A DNA stretch of 64,000 nucleotides from the NCBI GenBank assembly GCA_947311845.1, contig CAMZMU010000012.1:7297734-7361733 (forward strand), in the 5' to 3' direction. Position numbers and translations under genes: made by a program. The DNA comes from Poa pratensis. Lineage: Eukaryota; Streptophyta; Magnoliopsida; Poales; Poaceae. Under the pieces are notes generated by a model. The model was not told the DNA's origin. It saw only the letters and a program-made list of their open reading frames with translations, and ran no database searches. This document shows, piece by piece, positions 44,714 through 56,713 of the stretch. How positions within the stretch are numbered: the first letter of the stretch is position 1; the number at the start of each line of letters is the position of its first letter.

Positions 44714-45215
44714 TTGAACCAATCTTCTTGACCGTTGCCTTGGTGGTCTGAATTAGGATATGATGTAGATGTTTGCCCGATCTTTCACAGCAAGAGCCAT
44801 CGAGATAGCTATTCTCTCAACCGCGTGAGCGATACAAGTAACCTGAAAAACTTGAATGGAATTAGGCGAGCAACATGAAGATAAACAACATGCCTCACGC
44901 CAAGCTCGACAACCCTTGACAGATTCAAGAGCCTTCTCGCATTGCACTAGAACTGTTGACAGACTCAAGAACCTTCATGGCTCAATCTTTATTTGATAAC
45001 AAGACGAACGTCCGAGATGACATCACAACACTGATCCTCTAGGAACTGTGGCAACCTTGAACTCTTAGTTCTACATAATTTTCAACGCTCCTTTATTTAT
45101 AGGAGGCCCACACCTAGTCGATTGGACAGAACCAAACACGAATCCTAATCGACTTGGACTTGTAAGGATACAAACCGGCCTATTAGAGGCTCGGCAGAAA
45201 CACACTAAGTCACGC
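44714..45215. other. Unassigned flank between the L1 and T2
   Basis: There is no coding frame of note. 45000-45210 has features of an LTR or UTR (TTTATTTATAGGAGGCCC at about 45091) but no defined ends. The last five bases, CACGC (45211-45215), would be the left target duplication of T2; the partner is outside the window. Confidence 0.3.
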
Positions 45216-45701
45216 TGACGTGGGCCTACCTATTGGGTGCCCCACCATGAAGATACCTGGTGCACACAAGGACTAGGGCCCAACTAGCGGCCTACCAGGA
45301 GACAACGCTCGAGGCCCATGAAGGGGGCCCAAAGGAGACAGAGTACGCCCCAAGGCAGGCGAACCCTAAGTCGGTAGAACCTACCTTACCTGTAAACCCT
45401 AATCGGTAGCAATCACCCGAGACCCAGCCTCCTATATAAAGGCTAGGAGGGACACCGATCTAGGTTACGCATTGCACCACCACCAAAACCCTAGCGAGAT
45501 CGCCATCTCGTCGGGATTGCCATTGTAACACCTCCAATAAAATCTCAGACAAGCAGGAAGTGGGTATTATCCTCCGGGAGCCTGAACCTGGGAAAATCGC
45601 CTTGCTTGTCAGCCGTGGTAACTACCTGCACTTCCATCTTTCTCCCTCTCAATCAACCTGGGGTACTCGACCCTGGGGCTTGTCGTGGCCACCCCACGTC
45701 A
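45216..45701 (+). repeat. T2 5' LTR (Tat-lineage element)
   Basis: It has perfect 9-bp inverted ends, TGACGTGGG and CCCACGTCA, and is 486 bp long. CTATATAAAGG at about 45431 is the TATA box, in a context shared with the T1 LTR (GACCCAGCCT...GGCT.GGAGGG). A tRNA primer site, TGGCGCCGTCTGTGGGA, follows at 45704-45720. Together these fix the 5' end and plus orientation of T2. Confidence 0.93.
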
Positions 45702-45738
45702 ACTGGCGCCGTCTGTGGGAAAGACAAGTGCTGGAATC

Positions 45739-46245
45739 ATGGTTGCACCGGCTCCATCCGCAATGACAATCGACGCGCCGGCAATCGCGAAGCCGATCCA
45801 CTTCGGCTCCTTCGAATTTGACCCCCACCCGCCGGCCCACCGATCGGTGTACGCCGATCTCTACGGAGGTATGTGCCTTACTTTCGGTAGCATGCAAATC
45901 CATGTGAACAAGTGGGAGACGTTCCAACTCTCCGATCTCGCGCCCTCGCCGGCCGCGGCACCCGCGCCTTCATCGACCGCAGAAATCGCATCCACATCAA
46001 CTACTTCACCCGCGCCTTCGTCGACTACGTAGATCACCTGCGTCTTCATCAACCGCGGAGATTGCATCTACATCGACTACTTCACCCGCGTCTTCATCAA
46101 CCGCGGATATCACATCTACATCGACTACTTCACCCGTGTCTTCATCGACTACGGAGATCGCATCTACACCGACCACGGGACCCGCGTCTTCATCGACTGT
46201 GGAGTTCGCACGCACTTCAACTACATTACCCACGTCCTTGCCGAC
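45739..46245 (+). pseudogene. gag: T2 gag N-terminal part with 48-bp tandem repeat
   Basis: ATG 45739 starts MVAPAPSAMTIDAPAIAKPI; the frame runs to a TAG near 46030. From about 45969 to 46215 a 48-bp unit repeats about five times with variation; it codes for a 16-residue Ser/Thr/Ala/Pro unit (SSTAEIASTSTTSPAP). The repeat has lost its frame in the second unit by a small deletion. The gag core domain that should follow is missing: T2 resumes only at 47620, after the TG LTR. Confidence 0.75.
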
Positions 46246-47619
46246 AGTGAGGTTGTCAATCTCACTGGCTTGCTGAAAACAAAGGATTAAACGTATGGTG
46301 TGGAAAATGAGTATTAAATTGCAGAGAATGAAAAAGGAACAGTTTGCAGTTTGTGGTTGTTTAATCAGTGTAAAAGAATGGACCGGGGTCCACAGTTCAC
46401 TATTGGTGTCTCTCCATAAAAGATAACTAACATGTTGGGTGAACAAATTACAGCTGGGCAATTGACGAATAGTGAGCGCATGACAATGCATATACATGAC
46501 ATGTTGACTACTATGATATTTAATTGGGCATTACGACATAATACATAGACCGTTATCCAACATCATTATGACTAATAATCCACCGCCGGGTTGTCATCCG
46601 AGTCCCCCGTTGGTATTAAGTTGCAAGCAACGGATAATTGCATTAAGTAAAGTGCGTAATGTAAACAAACACATATGCCCGTGGACATAGCATCGTTAGG
46701 TTATCCCTAGTGGCAACAGCACATCCACAACCTTAGAACTTTCTGTCACTGTCCCAGGTTAAACGGAGACATGAACCCACTATCTAGCATAAATACTCTC
46801 TCTTGGAGTTACAAGCATCTACTTGGCCAAAGCATCTACGAGTAACGGAAAGCATGCAAGATCTTAAATAACATATGAGATAGATTGATAATCAACTTGA
46901 CATAATATTCAATATTCATCGGATCCCAGCAAACACAACATGTAGCATTACAATAATATGATCTTGATCATGTAGGGCAGCTCACAAGATCTAAACATGA
47001 TGGCACAAAGTGGAGAGACAACCATCTAGCTACTGCTATGGACCCGTAGTCCAAGGATGAACTACTCACGCATCACTCCGGAGGCAGGCATGGCGATGTA
47101 GAAGCCTCCGGTGACGATTCCCCTCTCCGGCAGGGTGCCGGGAAGAGGTTCTGAACCCTCCCGAGCTAGGGTTGACGACGGCGGCGTCTCTGGATCTTTT
47201 CGTGGATATTTGCTCAGGTACTTAGGGTTTTCGCGTCGGGGGAATAAGTTGGCGAAAGGGCGGCGGCTGCGGACCCCCGAGGGGCCCACACCACCCTAGG
47301 GCGCGGCAGAGGGGGGGCCCGCGCCCTAGGTGCGTGTGGCCTCCTGGTGGCCCTCCTCTGCTGCTCCTTCGCTCCGTCAGGCGTGTTCTGGAAAAATAGG
47401 CACCCCCGTGTAGTTTCGTCCAATTCCGAGAATATTTCCAGACTAGCTTTTCTGGAATACAAAAACAGCAGAAAACAGGAACTGACACTTTGGCATCTTG
47501 TTAATAGGTTAGTCCCAAAAAATGTATAAAAGTGATATAAAGTAGATGCAAAACATGTAGCAATTGGTATAAAACAGGCATGGAACATCAAAAATTATAG
47601 ATACGTTTGAGACGTATCA
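46246..47619 (-). repeat. TG-family LTR copy 2, truncated
   Basis: On the minus strand it begins TGATACGTC at 47619 and matches copies 1 and 3 through GAGATTGACAACCTCACTG near 46246. It then stops about 250 bp before the expected CATCA end, and no internal sequence flanks it. It is a truncated solo LTR inserted into T2 gag. Minus-strand frames across it (for example 46497-46006) are not genes. Confidence 0.85.
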
Positions 47620-48600
47620 AGGCCTTCGGGCGCCTTCAACCAACATCAATAATCGAACTTATGAAGATCGCCAACCAATGGGCGGATGGAGAAGACTCTG
47701 TACGTAACGAGCTCCCCAACTCACCAAAGGACGAAGGTGGACCAAGCAACTGGGACCGGAGAGACAGTCGCGGCAACGACCAACACCTCAAGCGAAAGCC
47801 CCGCTACGAAGAAGGCGAGGCAGTTGAACTAGTAGCGGCCGGGTTTGCTGACCCCCGCGAGGACAGAAGCCGTGACAACAGTCGCCAGAAAAGTCGAGGA
47901 CGTGATGAATATCGAAGCGATGGAAACTAGAGGCGCGAGTGGTGGCGCCGGACCCGCGACAACCAGCGGCCAAACCTTACAGCTGAAGAAGAGCCCGAGC
48001 AACCATGCAAGTTCCACATGTTTAGAAGCGAAGAAACTGGCAAACTGATCTCCAGCCACCCGCTGAAAGACTGCCGGAAGATGCATCGCATGCACGAAGC
48101 GTTCACCGGGATCCTGACTCCTGCACCAGCCGCGCAACCATCTCTCCAAGCAGCACCCGCACCAGCAGTTCCACCCGCGCAACTGGCGGGAGCAATACAA
48201 CACCAGCCACGGCTGGAAGCACCTCCCGCACCAGGAGAACAGTACCCTCAAGCTCGAGGACAGATGAACATGATACATAAGGGACGTCCATCCAACCGGT
48301 GCCAAAAGTTGATCACACGCCAAGTCTATCAGGCCGTCGCAAGCCCACCGGCCGTACCAGAGTACCTCAAGGGATCGGAGACCAGCATCACATTTTCTCG
48401 AGAGGACCACCCTCCACGGGTACCGCGCCCATTCCACGCCGCGCTGGTACTCGAAGCGCAGATAGGAGGATTTGACATGACCAAGGTCTTCATGGACGGC
48501 GGCAGCGACATCAACATCATCTTCGTCGACACACTCCGGAAGATGGGCATGTCTCTAGAGAACTTAGCCAAGTCAGATAGCACTTTTCACGACATAGTGA
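47620..48600 (+). pseudogene. T2 gag C-terminus and protease start
   Basis: The sequence resumes at GRLQPTSIIELMKIANQWAD, homologous to the end of the T1 gag core, followed by an Arg/Asp-rich region. After a frame change near 47930 it continues with CKFHMFRSEETGKLISSHPL, a Pro/Ala spacer and the protease signature KVFMDGGSDINIIF (about 48482-48525). It ends at FHDIV, where T1 continues PGKAISPEGT. At that point the sequence jumps to Athila RT. Confidence 0.85.
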
Positions 48601-51117
48601 ATGGGCGAGTCCAATTCATGTGGTACCAAAGAAAGGAGGCATAACTTTTGTTGAGAATGACAATGGCCAATTGATACCTACAAGGCTGATCACAGGGCAG
48701 AGAATGTGCACTGATTTCAAGAAACTGAACAAGGCTACAAGGAAAGATCACTTCCCTCTGCCCTTTACTGACCAGGTGCTTGAGAGGCTGGCAGGACATC
48801 AATACTTCTGCTACTTGGATGGGTACTCAGGGTTCTTGCAAGTTCCAATACATCCTGAAGATCAAGACAAGACTACATTCACTTGTCCAGATGGCACTTT
48901 TGCTTATAAAAGGTTGCCATTTGGTCTGTGTAATGCTCCTGGAACTTTTCAAATACTGATGATGTCCATCTTCTCTGAACAAATAGAAAAGATCATGGAG
49001 GTATTCATGGATGACTTCACTGTATATGGGGATGATTTCCTAAACTGCTTGGCCAATCTGGAAATTGTGTTGTAGAAATGTGCAGAGCACAATTTGGTCC
49101 TTAATTGGGAAAAGTGCCACTTCTTGGTGACTAAAGGCCATTTGGTGTCATCTAGGGGAATTGAAGTAGACAAATCAAAAGTGGAGCTATAGTCAAGCTG
49201 CCACCACCTGAAAATGTGAAAGGGGTCAGAAGCATCCTGGGACATGCTGGATTTTACAGAAGATTCATCAAGGATTTTTCAAAAATTGCAAGACCTCTCA
49301 CTCAACTTCTGAACAATGATGTGCCATTTGTGTTTGATGATCATTGTCTTGAAGCTTTTAACACACTGAAGAAAGCTCTGACTGAGGCTCCAATTGTGCA
49401 GCCTCCAAATTGGAACTTACCCTTTGAATTGATGTGTGATGCAAGTGATTTTGCTTTGGGAGCAGTTCTTGGACAGAGAAAAAACAAACATCTCAATGTG
49501 ATCAATTATGCAAGCAGAACACTGAATGATGCACAAGTAAACTACACCACAACAGAGAATGAGTTACTAGCTGTGGTGTATGCTTTTGATAAATTCAGTC
49601 CTTACCTGGTGGATAATCACTGTGTGGTGTATACTGACCATGCAACAATTAAGTTCTTGCTTAGTAAAAAGGATACCAAACCTAGACTAATCAGATGGGT
49701 ACTTCTGCTGCAAGAATTCGATATGGAAATCAGAGACAAGAAAGGAGCTGAGAATTTGGTGGCAGACCATTTGTCCAGAATTGTAAACACTGAAACAAAT
49801 AGTTGTCCAATCACTGAAACCCTCCCTGGTGAAGAATTGATGCAGATAAGTGCAACAAAGCAGAGTTCAACATGGTATGCAGACTTGGTGAATTATCTAG
49901 TCTGTGGCATTATTCCAACATAATTGAATTCTCAGCAAAAGAAAAAATTCCTACATGATGCTAAGCACTACTACTGGGATGATCCATAACTATTCAGACG
50001 TGGAGCTGATGGAATTGTCAGAAGGTGTGTTCCACAAGAAGAAGTTACTAGCATCATCTTTCACTGTCACTCTGCACCCTATGGAGGCCATGCCAGTACA
50101 TCTAAAACTCAAGCAAAGATTCTTCAGGCTGGTTTTTCTGGCCAAGCATGTTCAAAGATGTTTTCATCTTCGTCAAGAGTTGTGATCCTTGCCAGAGGAC
50201 TGACAAAATTTCAAAAAAGGCAGGAAATGCCACAGCAAGGGATTCTGGAGGTAGAACTGTTTGATGTATGGGGAATTGACTTCATGGGACCTTTTCCTTC
50301 ATCCAGAGGATACAAACATATCCTGGTTGCTGTGGATTATGTGTCAAAATGGGTAGAAGCAGTTTCAACCACACATGCTGATTCAAAAGCAGTCTGCAAC
50401 CTATTCAGAAATGTCATATTTCCTAGGTTTGGAATTCCAAGAGTGGTGATTAGTGATGGAGGGTCTCATTTCAATAATGCACAATTGGAAAGGCTTTTCA
50501 AGAAATATGGAGTGCATAACCACAGAGTTACCACACCATATCACCCTCAAGCCAGTGGTCAGGTAGAATTGTCTAACAGGGAGATCAAACAAATTTTGGA
50601 CAAGGTTGTATCAACATCAAGAGCTGATTGGTCCATGAAACTGCCAGACTCACTGTGGGCATACAGAACTGCATACAAAACTCCAATTGGCATGTCACCC
50701 TTCAGGCTTGTTTATGGGAAGGCATGCCATCTGCCAGTGGAACTTGAGCATAAGGCTGAGTGGGCACTAAGGAAATTGAACATGGACATAGCTGTAGCAG
50801 GAAAACACAGGAAACTTCAGTTGTCAGAATTAGAAGAGCTGAGACATGATGCTTATGAGAGCTCCAGAATCTATAAAGAAAAGACCAAGAAATGGCATGA
50901 CATGCATATAATGAGGAAAGAATTTGAGCTAGGTGATCCAGTTCTGGTATACGACACAAGATTTCATATGTTTCCAGGAAAGTTCAAATCAAGGTGGTAT
51001 GGACCATGTACAGTTAAGAAGATCCTTCACAATGGAGCAATGGTGATTAAGAGTCAGTCAGAGGGAACATTCACTATCAATGGGCATCGACTGAAGCATT
51101 ACAAGGCTGGGAAATGA
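48601..51117 (+). pseudogene. pol: Athila-lineage pol: RT, RNase H, integrase
   Basis: It begins within RT (VPKKGGITFVENDNGQLIPT) and continues RMCTDFKKLNKATRKDHFPL, YLDGYSGFLQVPIHPEDQ, FGLCNAPGTFQ and the active site FMDDFTVYG. RNase H shows [35 protein letters not shown] and [12 protein letters not shown]. Integrase shows [23 protein letters not shown] and [14 protein letters not shown], ending [10 protein letters not shown] with a stop at 51115-51117. These are Athila-type signatures (Ty3/gypsy). In-frame stops at 49073-49075, about 49190, 49921-49923 and about 49987, with frame changes near 49210 and 50160, inactivate it. gag, protease and the 5' LTR are absent. Confidence 0.92.
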
Positions 51118-52172
51118 ACTTCACACAGACTCAAGAATCTGATGAAGATTGTGAAGATGATGGTGATGCCCATGGATCACCATGAGTTGGTCTCTGATGG
51201 GGTCGAGCTAATGACCTTAAACAAGCGCTCGTCAGGAAGCAGCCTGACCGTTTTTTGTTATTTAAACTATTTTTCCTTTTCCTTTTTCTGTGTTCTTTTT
51301 GTTTCAGGTTCTTTTCTTAAAGCAAGGAGGATAGGGAATGGAAGGAATCATCCATATGTCAGGTGAAAACATTTTAATCTTCACCATTTAAATTCTTTTG
51401 ATACTATACTTCGAATCATGCATATGAAATTCCGTCTGAAATTTTGTGTAACCTTTTGTTAAATTTTTGGCCTATAAATGTCTTGTCATATGAAGAACAA
51501 TCTGTTAAGGGGTCATCTATGCTGTTTAGTATATTTTCATCAAGAGCAACAAATATGTCCACTTATTTGTTTATAATTTTCTCTTTCTGGCTGTGCTAAA
51601 ACCTTGGAAAACTCTAATTCTTTATAGAGGAATTTGTTTGGTTTATTTCCTATTTGTTACTACTCACTTTGTGTTTGCATTAGCATTCCATGATCTCAGG
51701 ATCGGTTGAATGTGACGCACTAATTCTTTACAATCTAATTCCTCTCTTTATCATTTTGTGTTACTTTGACTTAGCATTAGCAAGGCATGATCTCGGGATC
51801 GGTGCCTTGTAAAGCACTAATCTGTTCTATTTTGATTTTGCTGCGTTAGCAATCCATGATCTCTGGATCTGTGGATTGTGAAGCACTAACTAAAGCAACT
51901 AATGAACTTATTTGTTAAAAGCATTAGCATGCCATGATCTCGGGATCGGTGGCATGTGAAGCATCCAGTGCTAAATGATCTGCTTCAATAACTTTTTGTA
52001 GTTGTTCTAGTCAGAGGGGACTAATACCTTTAACCTGTGAGTGGAAACTTATATGAGTAAAAATTTCCAATTCCTCTGTTTTAGAATTTTGGTTATTCCT
52101 TGCGTTTTACACAGCCAGAGCAAGAAAGTTTTATAACAAGTGTTCACTATCTTCCTGCTCTTGATAAAAATG
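51118..52172 (+). other. Athila non-coding 3' internal region
   Basis: No convincing env-like frame is seen between the integrase stop and the nested solo LTR. The main feature is the hairpin array at 51677-51975. The last five bases before the insertion are AAATG (52168-52172), repeated at 55719-55723. Confidence 0.7.
51677..51975 (+). repeat. Array of four covarying hairpins
   Basis: Four units share TTAG, then a 7-nt left arm, the conserved core TGATCTCNGGATCNG, a 7-nt right arm, TGNGAAGCA-like sequence and CTAA. Arms are CATTCCA/TTGAATG (51684 and 51706), CAAGGCA/TGCCTTG (51781 and 51803), CAATCCA/TGGATTG (51850 and 51872) and CATGCCA/TGGCATG (51928 and 51950). Pairing is 6/7, 7/7, 7/7 and 7/7. 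The middle three positions differ in every unit, always with the complementary change. The core carries its own GATC/GATC inner stem. Confidence 0.85.
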
Positions 52173-55100
52173 TGTGACGCCCCAAAATCGGTACCATGCG
52201 AATTTTAGCGATCCCGCAAAAAACCGCATAATAACGATCTCAGGACACCCACCAGTCATAACGTGCACGCCGAAACATGCGCGTTATGTGGGTGGAATTG
52301 TGATAACATTACAGCAGATCACGAAAGAATCCGCAACAACAGCAGAAATGAGAAAATATATACAAGATTGACTCAAACGAGTCAAGAAACAACAGATACA
52401 TTACAAAGATACAAATCATAGCGAAAGCGAAATAGTGTTCGACTACGAACAAGATACAAATTGGACTAAGAGTCCTGAAGACAAACGATGGCGTCCAATC
52501 CCTGCCCAGGCCAAGCCGGAGGGATTCCCAAGCTAACGTTGTCGGACTTCAAACCTGTTGACTATTTAGTGAAAACAGCCCAAAAGATGGGTCAGGTAAA
52601 CAGAATTTACCTGGCAAGCAAAGAACACTTGGAACCAATACAAAGGCTCCCAAAATATAAAGGATTGGTGGACTGAAGCAGCAGCACTAAGCCATCTACA
52701 GAAGACACGCTACAACTTTCGTCTATAAGATAGAGATAAGAGAGCGAGCAAGGAACCAACTAGATACTAACACCAAACAATACCCAGCCGATTATCACTC
52801 ACTCGATTAACCCACGAGTAAGCAATCCAAAGGCACTCACACAACGAAGCAAGTTTAAGAGCTATCATTACTATATGTAAGTTGTCTATGATCTTGTTAG
52901 CCAGCATCTTCACCAAGTCGTCGATAACCGCGGACACGGCTTTTCGAAAAGATTTAACCCTGCAGGGGTGCACTATTGTTAGACCACACGCATCGAAATT
53001 GCCGCGGAAGCGATCGACACAACCCTTCACTTCTCTACAGACAAGTCCAGGGAACCACATGATTGCGTGCACGGCTAATCAGGTCAAGTATCCGCGGGAT
53101 CAACCTTCATAGCACTCTAAGAACGTGCCGCACCTATATGAGAGCGACTACAACACATCACCATGAAATCGTACCTGCATATGCATGCATCAAATGGAAA
53201 GCCCGATCTAGGTGTGGCGCCCTGGACAAGGCTGCGGATCGGGTCACAGGTTGCGGGGATTCCCATAAGAAGTCCCACATGTGGGTAGCGCGCCCGTCTT
53301 GGATCCGAGGACAAGAACTCAGGTCCTAAAGCGACACTAGCAGAACAAAACACCAAAACTGGCCCTTCCGCCGGTGCCTTATCATTAAGACAACATTCGT
53401 CCCACAACAGATAAACAAATTGCCACTTACCAGGGACTTAAAGATACAGGTAAAACAAGAAGATAAAGGTACAACCTAAGCATGCGCTACGACTCGCAAG
53501 GCCAACAAGGTAAACGAACAACAATGTGATAGGATGTGGAGGTGGGGCTATATCATGGCAGCAGGGTAAACATGGATAGGATCGCACATAAGCATTGTAA
53601 CATAAGGATAGCAGAGATCAACGGGCAAGATGAAAGACAATGCATTGGGACCAAGAGAACATTACTTGCCTGTAAACACGGTAGAGGAAGCAGAACTTGT
53701 CGTTACTCACACCATCTCAACGTCCTATTCGCGACGAAGCAACAAACACTGGAAAGAAGAGCGGACACAACACTTACTACTACGACAAAAGATCCAGCAT
53801 GATGATATGCTATGCATGACAGGGCAAGATGCGACTTGAGCCAAATTAAGCGGAACCGGGATTCCGACAATTAATTGTAGGTTCAAGTTATTTATCTAAC
53901 CACCAAATTAAATGTTGATTAACAAGTTAAGCAAGGCATGGGTGATCTACTCAAAATTAAATGGAATAGGGCAAACTAATTAAATACCCAACACATTCCA
54001 TATTTATTATTTAGGTGATAATGCAAAAGACTAAAAAGCAACAAACTATATGATGCAAACAAGAGTATGGATGGCATATTAATAATACTTGCATTTTTCT
54101 GATCAAAATAGATGTATAATTTGTATTATTTGGATTTATAAAACAAAAGATATTGAATTTAGCAAGATTTGCAAAAATAGAAGAAAAGACAGAGGCAGAG
54201 AAAAGAGATGGGCCGGAGGAGTGCTGGGATGGGAATCGAACTCGGGTCTCCCGGGGTATGGATAGAGTGCACAGCTACTGGGCTAGTGCGGTGTTTGTGA
54301 TAGGATACAGCAGCGACCCTAAATGAAAAGAACAGGAGACGCTAACTGATTTTTTTTTACACGGAAAGCTGCAGGCTTGAGACTTCAGAGGTAGCGCGTC
54401 GGCGACGAACGAGGCCGGCGGCTACCAGAATGAGCGGCGCGCGTGCGGTTGGAGATTGCGGTGCAGACATGGGTGCGGGAGAGCACGGGACTGCAAAAGG
54501 AGCGGTCGCAGATCGAGCAGAGCTCGCGCGCAAGCACAGCCATGGCGGACGCGATGTTCATCAACGACAACGGAGGCGCACAGGAAGAAAATGAGAAGGA
54601 GGAGGGATGGAGAAGGATGCGGTGCTCACCACGGGTCTCATGGCAAGGTGGCCGGGCCTGGGGATGACGATGGCGACGGGAAGTAGAGGAAGAAGACGGC
54701 GGCCTTGGCGTGCGCGCGGCGGCCGGACGTAGTCGGCGACGAATTTGGCCGCTCCGGCTCCGGTTCCTTGCAGCTCCAGGACGTAGTCGACGAAGGGGCG
54801 TCTCCTGGACATCTTGGCGAGGCTCTGGGAAGCGCTTGCTGACGAAGACGACGGCGGCGGCTGGCCACGGCGCGCCGGAGCGCGATCAGGACGAGCTTGT
54901 GCCCGGGAGGCAGATGAGGAAAATAGGTGGCTCCAAGGTGGGGAATCGGAGGATAGGAGACAGGGACAGCTCCTGGACATGACGGCAAAGATTGCGACGG
55001 TCCATGGAGGCGGCGAGGTGGTGAGCTCCATGTCTCGGCCATGGGGGTGGTCGGGAGGATGAAGAAGGTGGAGAGGGAAAAAGGAGAGCGGCGGCGGCGC

Positions 55101-55718
55101 TGAGAGAGGAGAGGAGGGCGCGACTAGGGTTTACAGGAGGCAGGGGAGGCATTAAGGAGGGGGAAGGAGGGGGAGAGACGCTGCGCGGTGGAGGCCATGG
55201 CCACGGTGGCGGTGGTGTTCGCTCTCTGTCTCCGTACAGAGGAGGAAGAAAAAGGTGAGCGGTCAAGTTGGGCTTAGGGCTTCTGGGGGCTGGAAGAAGC
55301 TGGGCCGAAAGGAAGATGGGCCAGAATGAGAGCTCCGGCCATCCACGAATTTCTGGGAATTTCTCCGATTTCCAGGAAAAGAAAAGAGATAGAGAAAAAA
55401 AAGATAAACCAGATAGAAAAGAGGGAAATGAAATTAGGGAAGAGAGGAAAAAGAGAGGCAAGGCTTTTACAAAATAATTTACAAAACTTTAATTTTGATT
55501 TGAAATAGTTTTGTAATTATTCTCAAATATAATTTTGGGTTAATTAAAATAGAAAGAGAGTGAGAAAGATTTATTATTTGCAAGACAAAATAAGGTTTGC
55601 AAAAATATTATTTTATGCTTGGCAAAATATGCAAGGTGATAACAAGATGCATGATGACATGATGACGCGAAAAAGAAAAACAACAAATCTAATTAGGGAA
55701 AAACCCCGGGGCGTTACA
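52173..55718. mobile_element. 3.5-kb solo LTR of an unassigned retrotransposon
   Basis: It begins TGTGACGCCCC and ends GGGGCGTTACA (near-perfect 11-bp inverted ends, one mismatch). It is flanked by the exact 5-bp duplication AAATG (52168-52172 and 55719-55723). The start sequence does not recur near the end, so this is one long LTR and not an LTR-internal-LTR unit. Its length of 3546 bp points to a long-LTR/LARD-type family (Sukkula-like elements have such LTRs); the family name is inference. 54200-54320 and 54400-55250 are GC-rich with short minus-strand frames that I do not take as genes. 55380-55480 is an A/G-rich tract. Confidence 0.85.
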
Positions 55719-55830
55719 AAATGTATGTGAATATCATCCATGATCCACTGTCAGATTCTTATTCATATTTCTTGAAATTTATTTGGCCATTGCATTTTTT
55801 GTCTTTGCTTGAGGACAAGCAAAAATCTGA

Positions 55831-55842
55831 GTGTGGAGGAGT
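55831..55842 (+). other. Athila polypurine tract
   Basis: The tract GTGTGGAGGAGT directly precedes the LTR start TGATCACG at 55843, and follows the GAGGACAAGC segment that commonly precedes Athila PPTs. Confidence 0.8.
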
Positions 55843-56713
55843 TGATCACGCTATTTTAATACCACATTTTGGATGCAATTCTTCATATTTTCTCATCATA
55901 TACACATGTTCACTTGCTTAAATCATAGAAACTAACACAGTGTCATATATGAGCAAGTTTACATTTCTTCTTATCATTTACAGAACAGGTGCGAAAGGCA
56001 CCAAATACTCATCACAATAACATTCAAGGAGGAGAACTAAGACCAGGGACCTGCTTGCGAAGGAATTCAGAAACCACAGGGGGCAAAGGGAGAAACGGCC
56101 AGAGCTCTCACGCCTGCCGCGCGATGCCCGGAGCCTTGTACAAGAGGAGTAGGTGGGAGGAGAGCAACACACACCTGCAACTCCACCATCATCACACATC
56201 CCACGCCACCACCACACGCAGCTCAGCAATCCAGATCGAGATCTGGATCGAGGAGAAGAAGACGCTCGCCATTGACGCCACCATTGAAGCTTCAGCAAGC
56301 CGGAGAAGATGACCCGAGCAACTACATCCATCCCCATGCTTCAACATCATGTGCTGCGAGAGAGATAGTGATGTTCCTTTCCTTTCCCTTGAACTTGCTT
56401 GCTGATTGCTTGTACCTCTGTCTGCTACTTTAAACTCGCCTGTAACCTGTTCGAGAGATTGACACGCTGTGTTGCTAGTAGTGTTAAAACCTGTTGCCCT
56501 GCCTTATACCCTGCTTTGATCTGAAGTTTTGCTGGTTCATTGTTGTTTGTTAAGTTGGTATCAAAGGTTGTGGCTAGATCTACGTGGTGATCTGGTCTTG
56601 TTTAGTTGTGCAAACCATCGCTAAATTCTGTTCTTAAGCTGTTTGAACCTGAAACCTTGATAGATTGATCCCTGTGGAGAGAACGATAAATCGTCACTAT
56701 ATTCTTACGATCA
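55843..56713 (+). repeat. Athila 3' LTR
   Basis: It starts TGATCACGC and ends TTACGATCA (TGATC/GATCA ends), 871 bp. Directly after it, at 56714, T2 integrase sequence resumes (ATCATGCCAGC, corresponding to HHAS of T1), so the right boundary is exact. No 5' LTR copy exists in the window. Confidence 0.85.

Noticed and set aside
46006..46497. Minus-strand frame of 163 codons with a repeated VDVDAISAVDEDAGEV-like pattern
   Set aside because: It crosses the junction between the 48-bp gag repeat of T2 and the TG LTR; the repeat pattern is the reverse frame of the gag minisatellite.
51677..51975. CRISPR-like array
   Set aside because: The units are degenerate, with uneven spacing (97, 69, 78 bp) in a plant retroelement; the pairing arms explain the structure.
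54561..55461. Minus-strand Pro/Ser-rich frames of 134-191 codons
   Set aside because: They lie in a GC-rich part of the solo LTR, have no recognisable domain and overlap each other in different frames.
52173..55718. DNA transposon with 11-bp terminal inverted repeats
   Set aside because: TG...CA ends, a 5-bp duplication and the absence of a transposase fit a solo LTR better; inverted LTR ends are common.
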